From Aureimonas sp. Leaf427 (lineage in GTDB: Bacteria > Pseudomonadota > Alphaproteobacteria > Rhizobiales > Rhizobiaceae), in the NCBI RefSeq assembly GCF_001425485.1, contig NZ_LMQW01000008.1:2663-66662 (forward strand): a DNA stretch of 64,000 nt, read 5' to 3'. Positions 20,864-30,597 of the stretch are shown here, in pieces. A model generated the notes under the pieces. It did not search any database, was not told the origin of the DNA, and saw only the letters and a program-made list of their open reading frames with translations. The stretch's first letter is position 1; each line of letters starts with the position of its first letter. Both the position numbers and the translations under genes were made by a program.

Positions 20864-21328
20864 ATGAACGAACGATGGCTTGTCGAGGATCTGATCCTCG
20901 TCGGCCTGCTGAAAGTCGTGCAGCAGGGTGCAACCCTGCTCGGCTCTGCCAAGATTGACGCCGCCGAGCATCTTCAAACGGCAACCCGCGAACTCATCGA
21001 TCAAGCACCGCCGAATGCTCGCCCGAAGATCTTGCGGCGGGTTCGATCGACGGCTCGCCGATGCGTAAGCCCCTGCGTCACCAAGGAAACGCCCATCGCC
21101 ACACTCGGTCTTGCCACGTTCCACCTGCTACAGCACCTTGTTGACGAAGGTTACGTCTCCGTCGGCACATCAAGCCCGCTATCAGCAGCGCTGGATATCA
21201 TCCTGCCCGCCCTTGAGCCGGCGGCCAATGACGAGGAGCAAATGGCTGTAAGCCGGACGACCGCGATCGGCATCTTCGACAACCTGCATAAGGAGGGGCT
21301 TTTCCGCGACGTCGTGCCGTTGGGGTGA
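20864..21328 (+). CDS. Hypothetical protein
   Basis: 154 residues, ATG 5 nt after the HU stop, so probably the same operon. It is mostly helical in appearance, with hydrophobic stretches (LVEDLILVGLLKVVQQGATLL; ATLGLATFHLLQHLVDEG) that look amphipathic rather than transmembrane. Two Cys lie close together (RRCVSPC). I do not recognise a family. Codon usage matches the GC-rich surroundings, which supports a real gene. Confidence 0.6.
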   Translation: MNERWLVEDLILVGLLKVVQQGATLLGSAKIDAAEHLQTATRELIDQAPPNARPKILRRVRSTARRCVSPCVTKETPIATLGLATFHLLQHLVDEGYVSVGTSSPLSAALDIILPALEPAANDEEQMAVSRTTAIGIFDNLHKEGLFRDVVPLG

Positions 21329-21377
21329 GCAGTCGGGATATCCTTGTCACTGGGCACATAGGATACAGTGATCCCCA

Positions 21378-22193
21378 ATGTTTCTGGCGCTTTCTCCGGA
21401 CCCCAAGCTGTCGGCCTTCGTGCGCACCTATATCCTTGTACAGGATCTGCCGGGCAAGCACGCTGGGCAGCCCATTCGCACCAGCCCGGTTCCCCTTGCG
21501 GTTCTTTCCGTGAATATAGGTCGGCCGAACGCGGCCGAAGACGGGTCTCTCGTGCCCCGCGTGTCCCTCCTCGGCCTGCAGTCGCGCGCCCGCTTATGGC
21601 GCTCCGGGAGTGAAACCTGTTTCGTCATGGTCCTGCTGACCATTCCGGGCATCCTCCGCTTGTTCCCCGGTACCGGCGCCGGGTGCGCCGACGCGCTTCT
21701 CGATCTCGGGGCGCTGACGGGCGACACGATTGCAGGATCGCTGTCGAGGGATGTCGACGCGGCCAATGAACCGATTAAGCTGCGTTTGCAGCTCGATCGT
21801 TGGTTGATGACGAGAATGGCGGCCACGGCGCCCACCGCGAATGCAGGACGGATTGCGGCGGCCCACGATGTCTTGCGCTGGAGTGGCTCCGTCGAGACCA
21901 CGGCGCAAACGGTCGATACCACACGGCGGCAACTCCATAGATGGTTCGTTCCGCACCTCGGGATTGGGCCGCAGGAGCTTGCCGACCTCGAGCGGCTGCA
22001 TGCGAGTCTTCGCAGCGTTCAGACCGGAGAGGGTGACCCCGTCATGGGCTTCAGCGATCAGGCTCACCAGATCCGATCCTGGCGCAGACGGCTGAACGTG
22101 ACGCCGGGCCTTTATTGCAGAACCGAGTTGTCGCCGATGGCGGCCTCCTTGATGTCGAGCGATGCCGCCATTGCTGCCGGTTACTACCTTTGA
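21378..22193 (+). CDS. AraC-family transcriptional regulator
   Basis: 271 residues. The N-terminus (LSPDPKLSAFVRTYILVQD) resembles the sensing domain of AraC-like regulators, and the last about 110 residues carry two helix-turn-helix units (TAQTVDTTRRQLHRWFVPHLGIGPQELADLERLHASL; MGFSDQAHQIRSWRRRLNVTPGLYC). Such proteins activate or repress nearby promoters on binding a small ligand. The divergent or downstream target is not certain; the dienelactone hydrolase gene begins 78 bp later on the same strand and is a candidate. Confidence 0.8.
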   Translation: MFLALSPDPKLSAFVRTYILVQDLPGKHAGQPIRTSPVPLAVLSVNIGRPNAAEDGSLVPRVSLLGLQSRARLWRSGSETCFVMVLLTIPGILRLFPGTGAGCADALLDLGALTGDTIAGSLSRDVDAANEPIKLRLQLDRWLMTRMAATAPTANAGRIAAAHDVLRWSGSVETTAQTVDTTRRQLHRWFVPHLGIGPQELADLERLHASLRSVQTGEGDPVMGFSDQAHQIRSWRRRLNVTPGLYCRTELSPMAASLMSSDAAIAAGYYL

Positions 22194-22271
22194 GACCCTT
22201 GTCCCAATCCTTCAATACGAGATCGGCGCCGCAGCCCATGATCCAAGAGAACTCGGATCGAAGGCATCGTC

Positions 22272-23012
22272 ATGACCCGCGGCACTCCTATGTTTCGAAC
22301 GCGAGCGATCCACTATTCGGACGGTGAAACACGCTTCGAGGGTCACGTTGTCATCCAGCAACCGGCGTCCGGGAAAACGCCCTGTATCGTCCTCCTACAC
22401 GACTGGAGCGGCTTGACCGAGCCGACGATGCGCCTTGCTGAACGCTATGCCGGCCTCGGCTGGATCTGCATCGCGCTCGACCTTTACGGAGAAGGCGTGC
22501 GCGGCGATCCGCTTGGCGACAATTCGGCGCTGATGAACCCGCTGATGGAAGATCGCGCCCTCCTGCGCCGCCGCCTCATGGCAGGCTTTGATGCGGCATG
22601 CCGTTTCGAGGGCGTCGATGAAACGCGCATAGCCGCCATCGGCTATTGCTTCGGCGGTCTTTGCGCGCTCGATCTGGCGCGCGCAGGCCCTGCAAACCTC
22701 AAGGCCGCGATCAGTTTCCATGGCGGGCTCCAGCCCCCCGCCTTCGCAGATCAGCCGGCGATCGGCGCCAGCATCCTACTGCTGCATGGCTGGGAAGACC
22801 CGATCGTCCCGCCCGCCGATGTTCTGGCCATCACCAGGGAACTGACGGATGCGCGAGCCGACTGGCAGCTTCACGTCTACGGGCATGCGCGACACGCGTT
22901 CACCTTCGAAGGTGCGAACGCGCCCGAAAGAGGCGTCGTCTACGATCCGATCGCCGATGAAAGGTCCTGGGCAGCCATGCGATCCCATCTCGATGCCGCC
23001 CTCCATCACTGA
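22272..23012 (+). CDS. Dienelactone hydrolase family protein
   Basis: 246 residues of alpha/beta-hydrolase type. The catalytic triad of the dienelactone hydrolase family is visible: Cys126 in GYCFGG, Asp176 in HGWEDPIVP and His208 in GHARHAF, with LLHDWSGL as an oxyanion-hole motif near 40-47. The family hydrolyses lactones or esters in the cytoplasm; the substrate here is unknown. A second methionine six codons on is an alternative start. It lies between two AraC-type regulators on the same strand. The cassette at 51-53.5 kb also pairs a membrane AraC regulator with an alpha/beta hydrolase, although from a different subfamily. Confidence 0.88.
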   Translation: MTRGTPMFRTRAIHYSDGETRFEGHVVIQQPASGKTPCIVLLHDWSGLTEPTMRLAERYAGLGWICIALDLYGEGVRGDPLGDNSALMNPLMEDRALLRRRLMAGFDAACRFEGVDETRIAAIGYCFGGLCALDLARAGPANLKAAISFHGGLQPPAFADQPAIGASILLLHGWEDPIVPPADVLAITRELTDARADWQLHVYGHARHAFTFEGANAPERGVVYDPIADERSWAAMRSHLDAALHH

Positions 23013-23137
23013 AGCCGCGGCGGCTTATTCGAACAAGAAAGCCTAGAGAAGACGTTACACGCCCGCAGCATGAGGCGCGCAACTGCGCCTGTTCTGTGAA
23101 AAAAGGGCAGAAGCATCCGCATGTGGTAACGTTCGCC

Positions 23138-24253
23138 ATGCCGTCGATCCCGCTTCCCTTCGTCGTGTCGCTTGTCCTCTGCCTTGTCCTCGTCCGGATG
23201 ATACGGGAGGGTGAAGGGCGGCTGGGATTGTTTCCCCTGCTCGTTGTGACCTTCGCGCTCCAAGGCGCTCTGTCGGGCGCGAGTTGGAGCTTCGGGTGGC
23301 CTCCGGCACGCGCCGTGCAGCCGATCCTGGCCGCGGTTCTGCCGGCGCTTTCCTTCGTCGCCTTCGATCAACTTCGGCACGGACCCACTGCGGCACCCTC
23401 CCAGCTCTGGCCGCATCTGGTGCCGGCGGTCATCGTGGCCTGCCTCGTCGTCGTTTGGCGCGAGCCGATCGATCTCGTCCTCTTTGCCGTCTATCTCGGC
23501 TATGGGCTCACGCTGCTGCACACCGCCCGGAAGGGCCCGGGGGCGCTCGCGGCGACGCGGTTCGGCGACGAACGGGCCGCGCACAAGGCGCTTCTCGCCA
23601 TCGGGATCGTCCTCGTCGCGAACGCCTTCATCGACGCCGCCATCTCGCTGGATCTCGCCTTCGGCGACGGTCACCAGGCCATGGCGATCCTCACGGCGGG
23701 GAGTGTCCTGTGGCTGGGGGTCGCCGGCTATGCCGCGACGATCGCGGATGCCAGCCGTCCAGGCCCCGCAGGCGATGTTCCGGAGCACCTGCCGGAGCGC
23801 GTAGCCTCCGCGCCAACCACTCGCCCACCGCCCGTCCTTCCGGCGACGGAGATGGACGCAGGTCCCTTGGCGGCGGACACTGTCGTCCTCCGCAGGGTCG
23901 ACTCGCTCATGACCGAACAGCATCTCTACCGTGACCCCGACCTTACCCTGGAGCGCCTCGCACGGCGTGCCGGCATCCCGGCCCGGCAGATTTCCGGCGC
24001 CTTGAACCGCATCCAAGGCCGCAACGTCTCCCAGGTCGTCAATGCCTACCGCGTGGACGAGGCGCGTCGCAGGCTCCTCGCGACGAACGAGCCGATCACG
24101 ACGATCCTCCTGGAATCCGGCTTCGGCACGAAGTCGAACTTCAACCGCGAGTTCCTGCGCGTCACCGGCCTGACGCCGAGCGCCTATCGCCGGACCGGCG
24201 GCACAACGCCCGGCGAGCCGGCGGCGCGGACCGTGGCGCCCGAAGCGCCCTGA
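23138..24253 (+). CDS. Membrane-anchored AraC-type regulator (copy 1)
   Basis: 371 residues from the ATG at 23138; the start is chosen because the paralogue at 51075 begins with the same MPSIPLPFVVSLVLCLVLVRM. About seven hydrophobic helices fill residues 1-210, then a Pro-rich linker, then a C-terminal AraC HTH domain (LERLARRAGIPARQISGALNR; ITTILLESGFGTKSNFNREF; TGLTPSAYRR). A membrane sensor fused to the DNA-binding domain implies response to an envelope or extracellular signal. The adaptor/ABC exporter operon begins 110 bp downstream on the same strand, after a candidate direct-repeat operator, and is the probable target. Confidence 0.87.
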   Translation: MPSIPLPFVVSLVLCLVLVRMIREGEGRLGLFPLLVVTFALQGALSGASWSFGWPPARAVQPILAAVLPALSFVAFDQLRHGPTAAPSQLWPHLVPAVIVACLVVVWREPIDLVLFAVYLGYGLTLLHTARKGPGALAATRFGDERAAHKALLAIGIVLVANAFIDAAISLDLAFGDGHQAMAILTAGSVLWLGVAGYAATIADASRPGPAGDVPEHLPERVASAPTTRPPPVLPATEMDAGPLAADTVVLRRVDSLMTEQHLYRDPDLTLERLARRAGIPARQISGALNRIQGRNVSQVVNAYRVDEARRRLLATNEPITTILLESGFGTKSNFNREFLRVTGLTPSAYRRTGGTTPGEPAARTVAPEAP

Positions 24254-24284
24254 TCGGTTTCGAAGGCGTCGGCGAAGGCCTCGG

Positions 24285-24318
24285 ACGTCCTCGATCATGA
24301 TTCTGCACGTCCAAGATC
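24285..24318 (+). promoter_or_regulatory. Candidate AraC operator: direct repeat with 22-bp period
   Basis: ACGTCCTCGATC (24285-24296) and ACGTCCAAGATC (24307-24318) form a direct repeat spaced by two helical turns, typical of AraC-type sites. The equivalent place after the paralogous regulator carries a closely related pair at 52233-52266. Confidence 0.5.
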
Positions 24319-24363
24319 GCGTTCCGGGGCGAACCGACCGGGCCTTGCGTCCGATGTGGGGGC

Positions 24364-25488
24364 ATGAACGCTCACGCCCACCCCGATCCGCTCGCCGCGA
24401 GCCGGCCACTTTCCGAAGCTTTGGCGTCGTTGTCTCTCGCGCCGGTTGCGGCGCGGCCGTCCCCGCGAAGCCGTCGCTCATCGCGCGCTCTGGTTCGCGC
24501 CGGGGCGGTCGTGCTCCTGACGATTCTGGGAGCGGCCGCCGCCGTTCCTCTTATGGGCGAGGTTTCTCTTGTCGGCCTGTTCTCTCCAGGTAAAGGTCTC
24601 GAAAGCGATTCCGCCGGGCCGATGCCGATGGGGGAAGCGGCCCAACCTCCCCTTGCGACCCTCGCGCCGCCGCAACGCCATGTCGCCGGCTCCGGCCATG
24701 TCGTGGCGCTCACGCAAGTGGCGGTGCAGTCCCGGCGCGGCGGAACGATCGTCGAGCTGGTCGCCGACGTCGGCGACGCCGTCACGGTCGGGCAGATGCT
24801 GCTCCGGCTTGACGCCCCCGACCTTCGCTTCGCGCTTCGCGCGACGGAACTGGCGCGCCGGCGAGCCGAACTCGCGCTTGCCGCCCGGCGCCTCGATGCC
24901 GCAGACGCAGAGGCCCTCGGTCGCCGAATGGCAGCGCTCGCCGAGAGCGGCACGGTCAACGGGCAGTCGGCGCGCGATGCCGGGACCGCCGCCGAGCGAT
25001 CCGCCAATTTCGTCGATCAGGCCGCTGAAAGCCTCGCTGAGGCCGAACTCGCCGTATCGAAGGCGCGGCAGGCAATCGACGAGCTGACGATCCGCGCCCC
25101 GATCGCGGGCGTCGTCAGCGTTCGAGCCGCCAATCTCGGCGAGATGATCCTTGCCCAGGTCGATGCCCGCGACGACGCATTGCTCTTCACCATCACCGAT
25201 CCAGCTCGGCTCGCCGTCGATATCGACATTGCCGAGACCAACGTCGCTGCCGTGCAACCGGGTCTGAAAGGTGAAGCCATCCTCGACGCTTACCCCGACC
25301 GCCCCTTCGCGGTGATGGTCCAGCGCGTCGCCCCCGTGGCATCGGCCGAGCGCGGCACGCTCGCCTTGCGCCTCGCCATCCTCGATCCGCCCGTCGGCAT
25401 CCGTCCGGCCATGGCCGTGCGGGTCAGCCTCTTCCTCGACGCGCCGACCGCCGCCGGCGCGATCACGTCCAACATCACGGGACCATGA
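24364..25488 (+). CDS. Efflux periplasmic adaptor (HlyD/RND-MFP type)
   Basis: 374 residues. It has a cytoplasmic N-terminus, one transmembrane helix at about 43-65 (ALVRAGAVVLLTILGAAAAVPL), a lipoyl half (AVQSRRGGTIVELVADVGDAV), an Ala/Arg-rich coiled-coil hairpin at about 150-235, the second lipoyl half (TIRAPIAGVVSVRAANLGEMI) and a beta-barrel part. It is the periplasmic partner of the MacB/LolCDE-like ABC exporter encoded next. Its stop overlaps the ATPase start in an ATGA arrangement, so translation is coupled. Expression is probably controlled by the membrane AraC regulator just upstream. Confidence 0.87.
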   Translation: MNAHAHPDPLAASRPLSEALASLSLAPVAARPSPRSRRSSRALVRAGAVVLLTILGAAAAVPLMGEVSLVGLFSPGKGLESDSAGPMPMGEAAQPPLATLAPPQRHVAGSGHVVALTQVAVQSRRGGTIVELVADVGDAVTVGQMLLRLDAPDLRFALRATELARRRAELALAARRLDAADAEALGRRMAALAESGTVNGQSARDAGTAAERSANFVDQAAESLAEAELAVSKARQAIDELTIRAPIAGVVSVRAANLGEMILAQVDARDDALLFTITDPARLAVDIDIAETNVAAVQPGLKGEAILDAYPDRPFAVMVQRVAPVASAERGTLALRLAILDPPVGIRPAMAVRVSLFLDAPTAAGAITSNITGP

Positions 25489-26204
25489 CCATGCCACCTT
25501 CGAACGACGAGCGACCCTTCATCCGGCTTGCCGGCATCACCAAAAGCTACGGCCGGGGGGAGGATCGCATTCCGATCTTCTCCGGCCTCTCGCTGAAGAT
25601 CCCACGCGGCGATTTCGTCGCGATCATGGGCCCGTCCGGCTCCGGCAAGTCGACGCTTCTCAATATTTTCGCCGCGCTCGACGGCGTGGAAGCCGGCCAC
25701 GTCTCGATCGACGGCTCGAACCTTTCCGCGATGAAGGAAGGCGCGCGGGCACGTTGGCGAACGGAAACGCTCGGCATCGTCTTCCAGTTCTACAACCTCC
25801 TGCCCATGCTGACCGCTGCCGAGAACGTCGAGCTGCCTCTTCTGCTGAAGCCGCTTACCCGACGCGAGCGGCGCGAGCGGGTGGCGACCGTACTCGGCCT
25901 CGTGGGACTCGGCGAACGGGCGCGACACTATCCCCGCGAGATGTCCGGCGGGCAGCAGCAGCGCGTCGGCATCGCGCGAGCGATCGTCACCGATCCGTCG
26001 CTTCTTCTCTGCGACGAGCCGACCGGCGATCTCGACCGTCGCTCGGCCGACGAGGTGCTGGAGATGCTCGGGCTGCTCAACCGCGATCTCGGCAAGACGA
26101 TCGTGATGGTGACGCACGATCCCGCCGCCGCAAAGGCGGCGAAGCGGACGCTCCACCTCGACAAGGGCGAGTTTCGGACCGACGACGGGGCAGGCGACCG
26201 ATGA
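25485..26204 (+). CDS. ABC exporter ATPase (MacB/LolD type)
   Basis: 239 residues. Walker [10 protein letters not shown] lies at about 49-57, the family-typical [19 protein letters not shown] follows, then signature [14 protein letters not shown], Walker [13 protein letters not shown] and the H-loop VTHD. This subfamily powers FtsX-type permeases that move lipids, peptides or drugs towards the outer membrane rather than importing solutes. It overlaps the adaptor gene by 4 nt upstream and the first permease gene by 4 nt downstream (both ATGA). Confidence 0.93.
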   Translation: MTMPPSNDERPFIRLAGITKSYGRGEDRIPIFSGLSLKIPRGDFVAIMGPSGSGKSTLLNIFAALDGVEAGHVSIDGSNLSAMKEGARARWRTETLGIVFQFYNLLPMLTAAENVELPLLLKPLTRRERRERVATVLGLVGLGERARHYPREMSGGQQQRVGIARAIVTDPSLLLCDEPTGDLDRRSADEVLEMLGLLNRDLGKTIVMVTHDPAAAKAAKRTLHLDKGEFRTDDGAGDR

Positions 26205-27340
26205 GCTTCCTCCGCTTGATGCGCCGCAACGCATGGCGCAAACCGCTGCGCACCATCCTGATGATGCTGTCCGTCGCCGTCGCCTTTCTCATCTACGGGC
26301 TTGGCCAGGGGTTTCTGGCGGGATCGCAGGGCGTCGGCGGGGCGAACGAGGACCGTCTCGTCGTCCAGAGCCGAAACGGCCGCGCGCAGCCGTTGCCCGT
26401 CGCCCATCTCGCCCGCATCGCCGCCGATCCGGATGTCGCTGGCGTCGCGGGCTCGGCCCGCATCCGCGGCTTCGTCGGGTCGCAGACGAACGTCGCCGTC
26501 GCGAGCGCCGTCGAACCCGGCGCGATGGCCGCGATCATGGGGGACGAGCTCGCTCTGACGCCCGATTTGCTCGATGGACTCGACGGCGCCCGTGACCGCG
26601 TTCTCGTCGGCCGCGCGCTAATGGAGGCGCAAGGGTGGCGGATCGGGCAGCGCATCGCGCTGACGCCCTTCCAGGTGGCGCGGGCGGACGGAGCGAACTG
26701 GAGCTTCGAGATCGCCGGCGTCTTCGATGGCGCGCGGCCGGACGTCGATACGTATTTCATGCTGGCGCGCTACGACTACGTGAACGCCGCCCGCGCCCGC
26801 GACAAGGATACGGTGGACGGCATCCTCGTCGATCCGCGCCCCGGCGTCTCGCCCGGTGCCCTCGCGGCGAAGATCGATGCGGCCTTTCTTTCCTCCGCCG
26901 CCCCGACGCGAAGCCAATCCGAGAAGGCCTTCCTCGAAGCCCTCATCCGGCAGATCGCGGATTTCGGCCTGATCGTCACGCTCGTGACCTCGGCGGCCTT
27001 CGTCACGATCCTGATGATCGCCGTCAACACGATGGTCTTCGCCATCCGGGAGCGAACCTTCGAGATCGGGGTCCTCAAAGTGCTCGGCTTCTCCGGCTCT
27101 CGGATCCTCGGTCTCGTGCTCGGCGAGACGCTGCTCGTCTTCCTCGCCGGCGGAGCGATCGGCCTCGCGCTCGCCAAGGCCGCCTCGCTCCTCATGGGGC
27201 CGGAGATCGGGCTCGCCCTGCCGCCGCTTCTCATCGGGAAGACGATCCTCGTGCTCGTCGCGCTCGGCCTTCTCGCGGGACTCCTGCCCGCGGGGATCGC
27301 GATGCGCATTCCCACCATCCGTGCCCTTCGCTCGAGGTAG
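26201..27340 (+). CDS. FtsX-type ABC permease 1
   Basis: 379 residues from the ATG at 26201, which overlaps the ATPase stop; the frame is open further upstream but that part is antisense to good codon use and lies inside the ATPase gene. An N-terminal helix (about 18-40) is followed by a periplasmic domain of about 220 residues and three C-terminal helices (about 265-290, 310-335, 345-370) with [23 protein letters not shown], the FtsX signature region. It forms the membrane channel with the second permease at 27345. Confidence 0.9.
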   Translation: MSFLRLMRRNAWRKPLRTILMMLSVAVAFLIYGLGQGFLAGSQGVGGANEDRLVVQSRNGRAQPLPVAHLARIAADPDVAGVAGSARIRGFVGSQTNVAVASAVEPGAMAAIMGDELALTPDLLDGLDGARDRVLVGRALMEAQGWRIGQRIALTPFQVARADGANWSFEIAGVFDGARPDVDTYFMLARYDYVNAARARDKDTVDGILVDPRPGVSPGALAAKIDAAFLSSAAPTRSQSEKAFLEALIRQIADFGLIVTLVTSAAFVTILMIAVNTMVFAIRERTFEIGVLKVLGFSGSRILGLVLGETLLVFLAGGAIGLALAKAASLLMGPEIGLALPPLLIGKTILVLVALGLLAGLLPAGIAMRIPTIRALRSR

Positions 27341-27344
27341 TGTC

Positions 27345-28541
27345 ATGTCCACGGTTCCCCGGCAGATCCTCGTCCTCACCCGCGCATCCCTGGCAGGCAT
27401 GCCGCGTCGTGCGGCCGTCTCGCTCTCCATGGTGCTGTCGATCGCGCTCGTCGTTGCCGTCCTCGTCGGCTTCCTCGCCATGGCGGCCGGGCTCGGCAGG
27501 ACCACGAATTCCGGCGGATCGCCAAGCGTCGCGGTGATCCTCGGTGGCGGCAGCACGCTGGAGATCGCCTCCAGCGTGGTGCCCGAAGCGGTGCGGAACC
27601 TGGAAACCCATGGGCGACAAGCGGGCATCGCTTCCGATGCCAACGGTCGTCTTCTCGTCTCGCGCGAGATCCTCGTGCCCGTCGAGGCGTCCGCACCCGA
27701 TGGAGCCGCTCAAACCGTTTCGCTTCGCGGCATGGACGCGGCAGGCTTGGCGCTGCGCGATGGCGCCGCCATCACGGGCCGTGCTTTCGCTCCCGGTTCG
27801 CACGACATCGTCGTCGGCGCGCGCCTCGCCCAAGATCTCGGGGGCCTCGGTCCGGGCGGCACGATCCGCCTTGGGCCGGTCGACTGGACCGTTTCCGGCA
27901 TCGTCGCAGCGGGCGGCGGCTTGGCCGAGTCCGAGATCTGGGGGGATCTGACCACCGTCCGGGCGGTCTTCGATCGCCAGGGCGAAATTCAGACGGTGCG
28001 GCTTCGCCTCGATGGACCGGACGCTCTGGCCAAACTTCAAAGTGCGCTACCGAACGCCTCTGCGACACCGCTCGCGGCCATGACGGAGGCGAGCTTCCTC
28101 GCCGGACAGTCCGCGCGCACGGAGTGGCTCGTCACGCTGTTCGGCTGGCCGGTCGCGCTTCTCATGGCGATCGGGGCTGCGGCCGGGGCCTTGAACACGA
28201 TGATGACGTCGGTCTCCGATCGCGCATCCGAAATCGCCACGGTCCGCGTCCTCGGCTTCAGCCGTCGCGCCGCCTTCACAGCCACGTTCGCAGAAGCCAT
28301 CCTCCTGTCGTTCGCAGGAGCCGTGCTCGGCGCGTTCGCCTCCTGGGGGCTTCTCGACGGCTGGCAGAGCTCGACGCTCGGCGCCAACGAGACGCGCGTC
28401 GCCTTCCAACTGGCCGTCACGCCCGCCGTGCTTCTTCAAGCCGGATGGCTCGCACTCGCCATCGGCGGCATCGGCGGGGCCCTGCCGGCTTACGCCGCAA
28501 CCCGGCTGCCACTCGTCTCAGCGCTCCGGCAGAACGGGTGA
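27345..28541 (+). CDS. FtsX-type ABC permease 2
   Basis: 398 residues from the ATG 4 nt after the first permease stop. It has the same topology: an N-terminal helix (AAVSLSMVLSIALVVAVLVGFL), a large periplasmic domain and three C-terminal helices with ASEIATVRVLGFSRRAAF as the FtsX-like cytoplasmic loop. Two different permeases with one ATPase and one adaptor recall LolCDE or MacB-like heteromeric exporters. The substrate is unknown. It is the last gene of the operon. Confidence 0.9.
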   Translation: MSTVPRQILVLTRASLAGMPRRAAVSLSMVLSIALVVAVLVGFLAMAAGLGRTTNSGGSPSVAVILGGGSTLEIASSVVPEAVRNLETHGRQAGIASDANGRLLVSREILVPVEASAPDGAAQTVSLRGMDAAGLALRDGAAITGRAFAPGSHDIVVGARLAQDLGGLGPGGTIRLGPVDWTVSGIVAAGGGLAESEIWGDLTTVRAVFDRQGEIQTVRLRLDGPDALAKLQSALPNASATPLAAMTEASFLAGQSARTEWLVTLFGWPVALLMAIGAAAGALNTMMTSVSDRASEIATVRVLGFSRRAAFTATFAEAILLSFAGAVLGAFASWGLLDGWQSSTLGANETRVAFQLAVTPAVLLQAGWLALAIGGIGGALPAYAATRLPLVSALRQNG

Positions 28542-28628
28542 GAAGCTGATGATGGCTAAGCAGCGGACCCTTAACCTCGCACTGGGATCTGTATCCTATA
28601 GCGCCTCTTACCCCGAAGGCCCTTGGGC

Positions 28629-29270
28629 TTACACGTTCACTTCCGCCTCCTGGATCGTTCGAGGCGCCGTTCGCTTCGCGATTTTCGCGACCGTCGCCCG
28701 CGAACACCCGAAGGCCTGCTGAACGGCGCTCCAGGACGAGCCGCCCTTGAGCATGGCGGCGATACCAGCGTTGCGTTGGGTGTCCTCGGGGCGTCCCTTA
28801 TAGCCCCCGGCCGCCTTCGCCCGCTCCTGGCCCTGAGCTTGGCGGCGGCGGCGATCCTCGTAGTCCTTGCGCGCGACCGCCGCGAGAACGTCGAGCATCA
28901 TGCCGTTGACCGCCGCGAACATGCGCCCGGTGAACTCGTCGGTAGGTGCGGTCAGCATCCAGGAGGCTGGAAGATCGAGCGCGACGACGCGGACCTGGCG
29001 CGTAGCCAATTCAGCGCGCAGCAGTTCCCAATCGGCGGAGGTCAGGCGGGAAAGCCGGTCCACCTGCTCGATCAGGAGCACGTCGCCTGGATGGCTGTCG
29101 GCGAGAAGGCGAAACAGTTCGGGACGGGCAAGCTTGGCGCCGCTCTCGTTCTCGACGTAGTAGGCCGCGACCCGCAGGCCCCGCTCTTCAGCGAAGGTCC
29201 GCAGCTGATCACGTGCCCGGTTCGCATTCTGGTCGTCAGTGGATGCGCGGAGATAGGCACGGACGAACAC
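28629..29270 (-). CDS. Serine recombinase (resolvase family), lone copy
   Basis: 213 residues. The catalytic domain begins VRAYLRASTDDQ with Ser10, followed by EQVDRLSRL and the conserved long helix. The C-terminal end has an HTH (SAVQQAFGCSRATVAKIAK). It differs from the other two resolvases in the window and has no HNH gene after it. It is convergent with the exporter operon. Inverted repeats lie upstream of its start at 29295-29310 and 29345-29370. Confidence 0.9.
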   Translation of the reverse strand: MFVRAYLRASTDDQNANRARDQLRTFAEERGLRVAAYYVENESGAKLARPELFRLLADSHPGDVLLIEQVDRLSRLTSADWELLRAELATRQVRVVALDLPASWMLTAPTDEFTGRMFAAVNGMMLDVLAAVARKDYEDRRRRQAQGQERAKAAGGYKGRPEDTQRNAGIAAMLKGGSSWSAVQQAFGCSRATVAKIAKRTAPRTIQEAEVNV

Positions 29271-29294
29271 GAGAACCCGCTATGGTCTGTTTTG

Positions 29295-29310
29295 CATGGT
29301 GCACACCATG
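29295..29310 (-). promoter_or_regulatory. Palindrome upstream of resolvase
   Basis: CATGGTGCACACCATG is a 7-bp inverted repeat with a 2-bp centre located 25 bp before the resolvase start. It is a candidate autoregulatory or crossover site. Confidence 0.4.
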
Positions 29311-29344
29311 CCGGTACAGTTTGGATCGGTCAAGACGCTTCCTG

Positions 29345-29370
29345 AACCACCCCTAACGATGGTTCAGTTC
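29345..29370. repeat. Inverted repeat CTGAACCA/TGGTTCAG
   Basis: An 8-bp perfect inverted repeat with a 10-nt loop lies in the otherwise gene-free interval between the resolvase and the sugar ATPase. It may be a further resolvase subsite or a weak terminator. Confidence 0.3.
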
Positions 29371-29556
29371 AGGCATACCTAAAACGAATGCCACGCCACG
29401 TAAGCTAGCCGGTTTAGACTACGTATCCCGACAGTCTTCCTCCATCAGCAGGGTGACCCTCCAGACGCTCGCAACCGTGAATCTACTCGACTCCACTCCG
29501 AAAGGCGGTGCCGCCGCTCAAGAACAGCAATGTTCGAGCCGGAACCAACAATACTT

Positions 29557-30567
<1,011 letters not shown>

Positions 30568-30597
30568 CCCGTCGTCCTTGGTTTTGGAACCGCGCTC

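Noticed and set aside
23006-24481. 491-codon minus-strand frame opposite the membrane AraC regulator
   Set aside because: Antisense shadow; the plus-strand protein has a full-length paralogue at 51075.
25754-26200. Upstream extension of the first FtsX permease frame
   Set aside because: It lies entirely within the ATPase gene in another frame; the ATGA overlap at 26201 and the membrane start [18 protein letters not shown] fix the true start.
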